Assembly (NCBI GenBank): GCA_019240115.1
Contig: JAFAYV010000078.1
Location: 1-41,536 of the forward strand
From: Solirubrobacterales bacterium
Lineage (GTDB): Bacteria > Actinomycetota > Thermoleophilia > Solirubrobacterales > Solirubrobacteraceae
DNA length: 41,536 nucleotides
Direction: 5' to 3'
A model generated the notes under the pieces. That model was not told the DNA's origin and did no database searches. It saw nothing but the letters and a program-made list of their open reading frames with translations. Positions 35,511 through 41,536 of this stretch are shown piece by piece (within the stretch, counting starts at the first letter, position 1; the number at the start of each line of letters is the position of its first letter). A program made the translations under genes and the position numbers.

Positions 35511-37129
35511 CCGCGATCGCTCCCCGCCCCGCCGGTCGATCGGTGCTCGCCCCGCCGCCGACCTGGCTGCACCGCCTCGCCCCGACGCTCGTCGCGGCGG
35601 TGTTCGCGGCCGCCTACGTCATCGTCAAGCCGCCGAGCCTCGACCTCGCCGATCACCTCTTCCGAGCCCAGCTGTTCCGCGACGAGGGGTTCGGCCTGTG
35701 GAACAACCTCTGGTACTCCGGCCACCACATCGTCAGCTACAGCATCCTGTTCCCGGCGGCGTCGGCGCTGCTGACCCCCCAGCTCGCCGGAGCGCTGGCC
35801 GCGACCGCGACCGCGGCGGTGTTCGAGCCGCTGGCGCGGCGCCACTTCGGTTCGCGGGCGACGCTCGGAGCGCTGCTGTTCGGCGCCGCCACCGCGATCG
35901 ACCTGTACACCGGCCGGCTCGCGTTCGCGTTCGGCGTGCTGCCGGCCCTCGGCGCGATCGTCTGCCTGGACCGCGACTGGCGGGCGGCGGCGTGCGGGCT
36001 CGCCGTGCTCTCGGCGCTGTGCAGCCCGGTGGCCGCCCTGTTCGCCGGGCTGGCCGCCGCCGGGCTGGCCGCCGGCGACCTGGTCGCGCGGCGGCGCCTG
36101 ATCGCGGCGATCCCCGGCGCGACGGTGGCGGTCGCGGCTCTGCTCCCGGTCGCATCGCTGTCGATCGCGTTTCCCGAGGGCGGGGTCGAGCCGTTCGGCC
36201 TGGCCACCATGCTCCCGTTGCTGGTCGCCGTCGGCCTCATGCTCTGCACGCTGCCGCCGGCGGCGGCGCGGCTGCGCGCGGGGCTGCTCGTCTACGCCGC
36301 CGCGCTGGTCGTCGTGTACCTCGTGCCGTCGCCGATCGGCGGCACCGCCGCCCGGCTGGGGGCGTTCCTGGCCGCGCCGGTGGCGGCGCTGCTGTGGTGG
36401 GGGCGGCGTCCGCGGCTGCTGGCGCTGGCGATCCTGCCGCTGCTCTACCTCGGGTGGGCGGCGCCCGTCCGCGACGTCGTCTCGGCGTCTGGGGATCCGT
36501 CGGCGTCGGCCGCCTATTACCAGCCGCTGCTGCGCTTCCTGCGCCGCGCGTCGGTGGACGCCGCTCCGTTTCGCACCGAGATCCCGTTCACGCGATTTCA
36601 CTGGGAGGCGTGGGTGGTGGCCTCGCACTTCGCAATCGCGCGTGGCTGGGAGCGCCAGCTCGACGTGGCCGACAACCCGATCTTCTATTCGGGCCATCTG
36701 ACGGCGGCCTCCTACGAGGGATGGCTGCACGACAACGCGATCCGCTTCGTGGCCGCCCCCGACGCGCCGCTGGATTACTCGGCGCAGGCCGAGGAGGCGC
36801 TGATCGACCACGGCCTGCCGTATCTGCAGCTCGTCATGCGCTCGCGCCACTGGCGGGTCTATCGGGTCCTCGACGCCGAGCCGATCGCGACCGGCGTGGC
36901 TCGCCTGATCCGGCTCGGCCCCGACACGGTGACGCTGCGCGCCCGCTCGGCGGGCTCGGTGCTCCTGCACGTGCGCTTCACGCCGTACTGGGCGCTCGCT
37001 CGCGGCTCGGGCTGCGTCGGGCCCGCCGGCCCCTACACGCGGCTGACGCTGCGCCGCGCCGGCCCGGTGGTGCTCGTCGCCCGGTTCGCGCTGGGACGGA
37101 TCGGGGCGACGTCGCCGCGGTGCGACTGA
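35507..37129 (+). CDS. Polytopic membrane protein, possible GT-C-like enzyme
   Basis: A 540-aa protein with about ten membrane helices in the first 360 residues (for example TLVAAVFAAAYVIV, ALGAIVCLD, LVAVGLMLCTLP, AALVVVYLVP, LLALAILPLLYLGWA) and a soluble C-terminal part of about 170 residues. The first extracellular loop, KPPSLDLADHLFRAQLFRDE with NNLWYSGHHIVSY, carries Asp and His residues in a place and style that recall GT-C glycosyltransferases, but I cannot assign a family. It overlaps the hydrolase-fold gene and comes before the PAP2-like and CDP-alcohol transferase genes, which suggests lipid or envelope glycan work. Confidence 0.7.
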   Translation: MTAIAPRPAGRSVLAPPPTWLHRLAPTLVAAVFAAAYVIVKPPSLDLADHLFRAQLFRDEGFGLWNNLWYSGHHIVSYSILFPAASALLTPQLAGALAATATAAVFEPLARRHFGSRATLGALLFGAATAIDLYTGRLAFAFGVLPALGAIVCLDRDWRAAACGLAVLSALCSPVAALFAGLAAAGLAAGDLVARRRLIAAIPGATVAVAALLPVASLSIAFPEGGVEPFGLATMLPLLVAVGLMLCTLPPAAARLRAGLLVYAAALVVVYLVPSPIGGTAARLGAFLAAPVAALLWWGRRPRLLALAILPLLYLGWAAPVRDVVSASGDPSASAAYYQPLLRFLRRASVDAAPFRTEIPFTRFHWEAWVVASHFAIARGWERQLDVADNPIFYSGHLTAASYEGWLHDNAIRFVAAPDAPLDYSAQAEEALIDHGLPYLQLVMRSRHWRVYRVLDAEPIATGVARLIRLGPDTVTLRARSAGSVLLHVRFTPYWALARGSGCVGPAGPYTRLTLRRAGPVVLVARFALGRIGATSPRCD

Positions 37130-37166
37130 GGCCGCCGGAAGCTAACCGGAACTCGACATCCGCGGG

Positions 37167-37180
37167 TATACGATGGCCCG
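37167..37180 (+). promoter_or_regulatory. Leaderless-type -10 for the PAP2-like gene
   Basis: TATACG (37167-37172) stands 8 nt before the ATG at 37181, with no Shine-Dalgarno between. No good -35 is seen. Confidence 0.4.
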
Positions 37181-37984
37181 ATGCGCCGGGCGCTCGCAGC
37201 CACCGAGCACCGCCTGTTGCCGAGGGGTTGGCGCGACGCCCTGCGCCAGGTCCTGCTCTTCGTCGGCACCTATCTGCTCTACCAGATCGTCCGCGGCCTG
37301 GTCGATGGCAACGACGTCGCGCGGGCGTCGTGGAACGCCACGAAGGTCATCGATCTCGAGCGCACGCTGCACGTGTTCGTCGAGCCCAGCGTGCAGGCCT
37401 GGGCGCTCGGCGACCACTGGATCATGGACATCGCCGACTGGACGTACCTGAACGCTCATTACGCCGTGTCGATCGGCGCGCTGCTGTTCATCTACATGCG
37501 GCGCAACGACTCGTTCTACTTCGTGCGCAACATGTTCATGATCGCGATGATGATCGCGCTCGTCGGCTACGCCGTGTATCCGACGGCGCCGCCGCGGCTC
37601 ATGCCCGAGTGGGGCTTCACCGACGCGATCCAGCAGTTCACCGGGGTCACCGCCGAGCAGGGCCCGAGCTCGGCGCTGCTCAACCTCTACGCTGCGATTC
37701 CGTCGATGCACGTCTGCTTCGCGCTCATGACCGGGCTGCCCATGGCCCGGCTGGTCAGGCCCCGCCCGGCGAAGATCGCCTGGTGCGTGTATCCGGTGTT
37801 CATCGCGTTCGTGGTCATCGTCACCGGCAACCACTATCTGACCGACGTGTTCCTCGGCGCCCTGACGGCGGTGATCTCGGCGCTGGCGGCCGCCAAGCTG
37901 CTCGCGCGGGCGCGGCCGGACGCCTGGGCGTTCTACCGGCGCCGGCGGGCCGCGGCCGGCTCGGCGGGCCAGGCGACGGCCTAG
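37181..37984 (+). CDS. PAP2-superfamily membrane protein, Aur1/IPC-synthase-like
   Basis: A 267-aa membrane protein with about six helices. The active-site pieces of the inositol-phosphorylceramide synthase-like PAP2 branch are present: AVYPTAPPRLMPEWGF, the first His in LYAAIPSMHVCFALM, and the second His with Asp in IVTGNHYLTDVFLGALTA. Members transfer or hydrolyse phosphate head groups of lipids at the membrane. With a CDP-alcohol transferase and inositol-1-phosphate synthase just downstream, a phosphoinositol-lipid phosphatase or transferase role is reasonable. The ATG at 37181 appears leaderless. Confidence 0.85.
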   Translation: MRRALAATEHRLLPRGWRDALRQVLLFVGTYLLYQIVRGLVDGNDVARASWNATKVIDLERTLHVFVEPSVQAWALGDHWIMDIADWTYLNAHYAVSIGALLFIYMRRNDSFYFVRNMFMIAMMIALVGYAVYPTAPPRLMPEWGFTDAIQQFTGVTAEQGPSSALLNLYAAIPSMHVCFALMTGLPMARLVRPRPAKIAWCVYPVFIAFVVIVTGNHYLTDVFLGALTAVISALAAAKLLARARPDAWAFYRRRRAAAGSAGQATA

Positions 37985-38005
37985 TCACCTACGCTGTACG
38001 GGCGG

Positions 38006-38656
38006 ATGCCCGAGCCCAGTTCCGCGGTCTCACCCCGCCCGCCCAAGCAGCGCCGGCCCCGCTCCCGCGGCAACGGGCAGCGCGCGCAGGAGGCGATGCG
38101 CGACCGGCTCATCGAGTCGCGGCTGACGCCGAACGCGATCTCGCTGACCGGCTTCGTGCTCAACCTCGTGGCGGCCGCACTCGTCGTCGACCGGCTGTTC
38201 TTCCTCGCCGGGCTCGCGTTCGTCATCGGCTCGATCATGGACACGCTCGACGGCCACTACTCGCGGATGTCGGGCAAGGGCACCCAGTTCGGGGCGTTCT
38301 TGGACTCGACCCTGGACCGGCTCGAGGAGGGGATCGTGCTGACCGCGGTCGCCGCCTACTTCGCCTCCCGCCACGACCAGGCGGCCGTCGCGGCGGTGGT
38401 GATCGCGGTGCTGGCGTCGCTGATGGTCTCCTACACGCGCGCGCGCGCCGAGGCGCTCGGCGTGCAGTGCACGGTCGGCCTCGCCACCCGGCCGGTGCGG
38501 GTCGTCATCCTCTCCGCGGGCCTGATCTTCGCCAAGGGCGCCTCGCTCGGCCACTTCGAGCTGCTCGCGCCGGCCGTCTACGTGCTCGCGGCGCTCAGCC
38601 TGTTCACGGTCGCCCAGCGGATCGCGCACGTGCGTCGTGAGCTCACCCGCCTGTAA
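38006..38656 (+). CDS. CDP-alcohol phosphatidyltransferase family enzyme
   Basis: A 216-aa integral membrane enzyme. The CDP-alcohol motif is D79-x2-D82-G83-x2-S86-R87-x8-G96-x3-D100-x3-D104, that is [20 protein letters not shown] followed by FLDSTLD. The usual Ala before Arg is Ser. About six helices follow a basic N-terminal tail ([12 protein letters not shown]). Actinobacterial relatives join CDP-diacylglycerol with inositol-1-phosphate to form phosphatidylinositol phosphate. The nearby inositol-1-phosphate synthase makes that the leading guess, over phosphatidylglycerol phosphate synthesis. The ATG at 38006 lies 21 bases after the PAP2-like gene. Confidence 0.88.
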   Translation: MPEPSSAVSPRPPKQRRPRSRGNGQRAQEAMRDRLIESRLTPNAISLTGFVLNLVAAALVVDRLFFLAGLAFVIGSIMDTLDGHYSRMSGKGTQFGAFLDSTLDRLEEGIVLTAVAAYFASRHDQAAVAAVVIAVLASLMVSYTRARAEALGVQCTVGLATRPVRVVILSAGLIFAKGASLGHFELLAPAVYVLAALSLFTVAQRIAHVRRELTRL

Positions 38657-38742
38657 CGGGTGCGTTCCGCCGGCGTACCTGGGACACCCCGCCTCGCGCT
38701 CGCCGCGTTGACGGCGAACCCACGTACCAGGAGGGACATTCC

Positions 38743-39945
38743 GTGAGCACCACCACCGGCTCCACGAACGGCAACGCGCGGCATCAGCACGAGAAGGTCC
38801 GGGTCGCGATCATCGGCGTCGGCAACTGCGCGAGCTCGTTCGTGCAGGGCGTGCACTACTACCGCGACGCCGACCCCGCACAGCAGGTGCCGGGGCTGAT
38901 GCACGTCGACCTCGGCGGCTACCACGTCCGCGACATCGAGTTCTCGGCCGCCTTCGACATCGACGCCGACAAGGTCGGCAAGGACCTCTCCGAGGCGATC
39001 TTCGCCGGGCAGAACAACACGCTGCGCTTCGACGCCGAGGTCCCCCACCTCGGCGTCGAGGTGATGCGCGGCATGACCCACGACGGCCTCGGCAAGTACC
39101 TGTCGGAGAAGATCACCAAGGCGTCGGGCTCGACGGTCGACATCGCCGAGGTGCTGCAGGAGACCCGCACCGACGTCGTCGTCTCCTATCTCCCCGTCGG
39201 CTCCGAGCAGGCGACCAAGTGGTACGTCGAGCAGATCCTCGAGTCCGGCTGCGGCTTCGTCAACTGCATCCCGGTCTTCATCGCGCGCGAGGCCTACTGG
39301 AACCGCCGCTTCACCAAGGCGGGCCTGCCGATCGTGGGCGACGACATCAAGTCCCAGGTCGGGGCGACGATCGTGCACCGCCAGCTCGCCCGGCTCTTCC
39401 ACGACCGCGGTGTGCGCCTGCTGCGCACCTCGCAGCTCAACGTCGGCGGCAACATGGACTTCTACAACATGCTCGAGCGCGAGCGGCTGGAGTCCAAGAA
39501 GATCTCCAAGACCAACGCCGTGACCTCGATCATGGGCCACGAGCTCCCCGCCGACGACGTCCACGTCGGCCCCTCGGACTACGTGCCGTGGCTGACCGAC
39601 CGCAAGTGGGCCCACATCCGCCTCGAGGGCCAGGCGTTCGGCGACGCGCCCCTGACCGCCGAGCTCAAGCTCGAGGTCTGGGACTCGCCCAACTCCGCCG
39701 GCATCGTCACCGATGCGGTCCGCTGCTGCAAGCTCGCGCTGAACCACGGGCTCGCCGGCCAGCTCGACGGCCCGAGCTCCTACCTGATGAAGTCGCCGAT
39801 GCACCAGCGCCCCGACGCCGAGGCGCAGGAGCTGACCGAGGAGTTCATCGCCCGCTATTCGCGCAAGGCGCTCGCCGGCCCGCCCGCCGGGGAGCTCGGC
39901 TCCTCCTCGGAGCGGGCGCGCGAGGCGCTGCCGCCCGCTTCGTAG
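38743..39945 (+). CDS. ino1: Inositol-1-phosphate (myo-inositol-3-phosphate) synthase
   Basis: A 400-aa NAD-dependent synthase turning glucose-6-phosphate into inositol-3-phosphate. It starts with a Rossmann site [19 protein letters not shown]. Family blocks are [59 protein letters not shown] and [16 protein letters not shown]. It resembles the short actinobacterial/archaeal form. The GTG at 38743 has an AGGAGGG ribosome site seven bases ahead. The C-terminal 30 residues are Ala/Pro/Ser-rich and variable. The product is the head-group donor for phosphoinositol lipids and a precursor for mycothiol-type thiols, so its place next to a CDP-alcohol transferase is meaningful. Confidence 0.95.
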   Translation: MSTTTGSTNGNARHQHEKVRVAIIGVGNCASSFVQGVHYYRDADPAQQVPGLMHVDLGGYHVRDIEFSAAFDIDADKVGKDLSEAIFAGQNNTLRFDAEVPHLGVEVMRGMTHDGLGKYLSEKITKASGSTVDIAEVLQETRTDVVVSYLPVGSEQATKWYVEQILESGCGFVNCIPVFIAREAYWNRRFTKAGLPIVGDDIKSQVGATIVHRQLARLFHDRGVRLLRTSQLNVGGNMDFYNMLERERLESKKISKTNAVTSIMGHELPADDVHVGPSDYVPWLTDRKWAHIRLEGQAFGDAPLTAELKLEVWDSPNSAGIVTDAVRCCKLALNHGLAGQLDGPSSYLMKSPMHQRPDAEAQELTEEFIARYSRKALAGPPAGELGSSSERAREALPPAS

Positions 39946-40302
39946 GCGGAGCGGGCTCGGCCGGCGTTCCGTGGCCCGGCCGGCGCGCCCGGGCGGCTCG
40001 CGGCCGCCGCCCGCGTTCAGAGGTGACGCGCAACGGAGTCCGGGGCGCCGGCGACACAAGGGCGGCGGCCCGCGACCGTCCGGCGCCCCGGCCGGCTCGC
40101 GCCCCGCGGCGACCCTCCCGCTCGTCGAGGCGTCCGCGGCGGCGCCTCCCACGGCGCTCGCGGGCGCCGGGGCCCAGGCGGCGGCGGGATCGACGTGCCC
40201 TGCTCGGAGCAGCTTGTGTCTCTTCAGGCCCCGGCCACGCGTCGCGCCCCGATGAACGCGCTGCTCCGAGCGGCGGTACGTCGCGTCCCGGCGCTCGCGG
40301 CG
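39946..40302. other. Gene-free GC-rich stretch between convergent genes
   Basis: About 357 bases between the convergent ino1 and ycaQ genes. Frames here are Arg/Pro/Ala-only and look like noise from GC bias. It contains a short GGGCGGC/GCCGCCC hairpin (39991-40012) just after ino1 and a 12-bp inverted repeat with a 46-base loop (40202-40271) close to the ycaQ stop. Both may act in termination. Confidence 0.55.
40202..40271. repeat. 12-bp inverted repeat near the ycaQ 3' end
   Basis: GCTCGGAGCAGC (40202-40213) and its exact complement GCTGCTCCGAGC (40260-40271) are separated by 46 bases, 32 bases beyond the ycaQ stop on the minus strand. Either a long-loop terminator or a trace of a mobile end; no transposase or target duplication is seen. 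Confidence 0.6.
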
Positions 40303-41520
40303 TCACACGGCTGCTGCGAGGGCCGGAGCGAGGTCGCCGTGCGGGCGCACCTCGACGGCGGTGAGGTTCTGCCACTGAGCCACCTGCTGGAGCTCGGCGG
40401 CGAGCTCTGAGGCGACGCGGGTGGTGTCGACGCCGGGCTCGGCGAAGGCTCCCTGGACGAGGAGGGTGCCGCGCCGGCGGTCTGACTTGAGGTCGACGCG
40501 GGCGACGAGAGCCTCGTCGAGGAGGAACGGGAGCACGTAGTAGCCGTGGACGCGCCGGGCGGCGGGAACGTAGATCTCGATCCGGTAGCGGAAGTGAAAC
40601 AGGCGCTCGGTGCGGGGGCGAAACCAGATGAGCGGGTCAAACGGCGAGAGCAGGGCGCGGGCGCGGATGCGACGCGGGCGGGCCGCGTCGGGCCGGAGGT
40701 AGGCGGGCGCGACCCACCCGCGGACGGCGACCTCGAGCAGCTCGCCGGCGGCGACGAGCTCGGCGACGCGCGCCTTGGAGTCGGCGCGCGGGAGACGGAA
40801 GTAGTCGCCGAGGTCGGGCTCGGTGGCCACGCCGAGCGCCCGCGCCGCGATCCGGACGAGCTCGCGCTGGGCGTCGGCCGGATCCGGGGTCGGCGCCGCG
40901 ACCACCGCCGGCGGCAGCACGCGCTCCGGGATGTCGTACAGGCGGCCGAAGTTGATCCGCCGGGCGGCGGTGATCCGCCCCGCCCAGAACAGGTACTCGA
41001 GCGCGATCTTGCCGTCGTGCCAGTTCCACATCTCGCCGGGCCTGCGGGCAGGGCGCTGGACGCCGGTCTCGTTCGCGCGAAGCGGACCCTGCTGCGCGAT
41101 GAGCTCCAGCACGTCGTCGAGCAACTCCGGCCGGTTCTCGGCGATGCGGCGCATGCCGCCCCATGCGTCCTGGCTCGCGCGGTCCATGCGCCAGCGCAGC
41201 AGAGGCTGCAACTCGACGGGCACGAGCGACGCCTCGTGCGCCCAGTACTCGAACAGCTCGCGTCGGCGCAGCCGGGCCGCGGTGTGCGCGGTCAGGGTGT
41301 CGAGCACGTCACGGGGATAGGGCCCCAGCCGCGAGAACACCGGCAGGTAGTGCGTGCGGCTGAAGACGTTGACCGAATCGATCTGCAGGATCGCGATGCG
41401 TTGCAGCACCCTGCGGATGTGCCGCGCAGTGACCGGCCCGCGGGGTCGCGGATCGGCGAAACCCTGCGCGGCCAGCGCGATACGCCGCGCCTCGCTGAGC
41501 GAGAGATCGTCTCGGGACAT
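40303..41520 (-). CDS. ycaQ: YcaQ/AlkX-type winged-helix DNA glycosylase
   Basis: A 405-aa member of the HTH_42 family, which includes E. coli YcaQ (AlkX), a glycosylase that unhooks inter-strand crosslinks and removes bulky alkylated bases. The N-terminal motif LQIDSVNVFSRTHYLPVFSR contains the Q-x-D triplet typical of the YcaQ branch (the AlkZ branch has Q-x-Q). Other family marks are RELFEYWAHEASLVP, WNWHDGKIALEYLFWAGRI, the winged-helix part, and LLSPFDPLIWFRPRTERLF with RVHGYYVLPFLL. The ATG at 41520 begins 16 bases from the window edge with a GAGGACG ribosome site, so it looks complete. Confidence 0.9.
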   Translation of the reverse strand: MSRDDLSLSEARRIALAAQGFADPRPRGPVTARHIRRVLQRIAILQIDSVNVFSRTHYLPVFSRLGPYPRDVLDTLTAHTAARLRRRELFEYWAHEASLVPVELQPLLRWRMDRASQDAWGGMRRIAENRPELLDDVLELIAQQGPLRANETGVQRPARRPGEMWNWHDGKIALEYLFWAGRITAARRINFGRLYDIPERVLPPAVVAAPTPDPADAQRELVRIAARALGVATEPDLGDYFRLPRADSKARVAELVAAGELLEVAVRGWVAPAYLRPDAARPRRIRARALLSPFDPLIWFRPRTERLFHFRYRIEIYVPAARRVHGYYVLPFLLDEALVARVDLKSDRRRGTLLVQGAFAEPGVDTTRVASELAAELQQVAQWQNLTAVEVRPHGDLAPALAAAV

Positions 41521-41536
41521 CGGCGTCCTCAGCCCC

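Noticed and set aside
35491-38640. Very long plus-strand frame of over 1000 codons across three membrane-protein genes
   Set aside because: Arg/Pro/Gly-rich noise in another frame; the true genes in the overlapped region have family motifs and sensible starts.
39845-40375. 176-codon minus-strand frame in the ino1-ycaQ gap
   Set aside because: Composition is nearly all Arg, Ala, Pro and Gly, as expected for noise in very GC-rich DNA, and it overlaps the 3' ends of both real genes.

Overview
This is a chromosomal window from a GC-rich actinobacterium. The best fit is the class Thermoleophilia (Solirubrobacterales, near Conexibacter, Solirubrobacter or Patulibacter). The reasons are very high GC with C/G third positions, an HspR-type heat-shock module, PurS/PurQ/small-PurL, Fe-S-type PurF, and an inositol-1-phosphate synthase beside lipid genes. 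The placement is an inference from gene content and style, not from a marker comparison. Most genes are on the minus strand.

Left edge (1-1513): a tyrosine integrase broken by four frameshifts sits next to an intact tRNA-Lys(TTT). This looks like the scar of an element that used the tRNA as its attachment site. A 410-base gene-free stretch follows.

Purine block (1924-20236): reading leftward on the minus strand, a GYD-domain protein, purD, purE, an ArsR-type regulator, purB, a family III CoA-transferase, purC, purS, purQ, purL, purF, recQ, a single open frame encoding PurN joined to PurH, and a RidA protein. Start/stop overlaps imply tight translational coupling. purM and purK are not in the window, and recQ lies between purF and purN, where purM is often found. 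A plus-strand operon (aldehyde dehydrogenase plus a two-subunit class I fumarase-type hydratase, preceded by a 15-codon leader ORF) is set into the block between purC and the CoA-transferase. A small unknown ORF diverges from the arsR promoter.

Stress and envelope block (20548-33876): clpB with an HspR-like operator, a secreted sedolisin (S53) peptidase, two paralogous membrane-anchored Sel1/TPR proteins (one with a 36-bp minisatellite in its coding sequence), an L,D-transpeptidase, two ferritin-like proteins, then the dnaK-grpE-dnaJ-hspR operon.

Right part (33965-41520): endonuclease III, divergent from a plus-strand run of an alpha/beta-hydrolase-fold protein lacking its nucleophile, a polytopic membrane protein, a PAP2/Aur1-like protein, a CDP-alcohol phosphatidyltransferase and inositol-1-phosphate synthase. 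Together the last genes look like a route from glucose-6-phosphate to phosphoinositol lipids. A convergent YcaQ/AlkX-type DNA glycosylase gene closes the window.

Several starts (purC, nth, the hydrolase, the PAP2 gene, and possibly an internal purH start) have no Shine-Dalgarno but a -10-like hexamer 7-9 nt upstream, which suggests leaderless transcripts are common in this genome.
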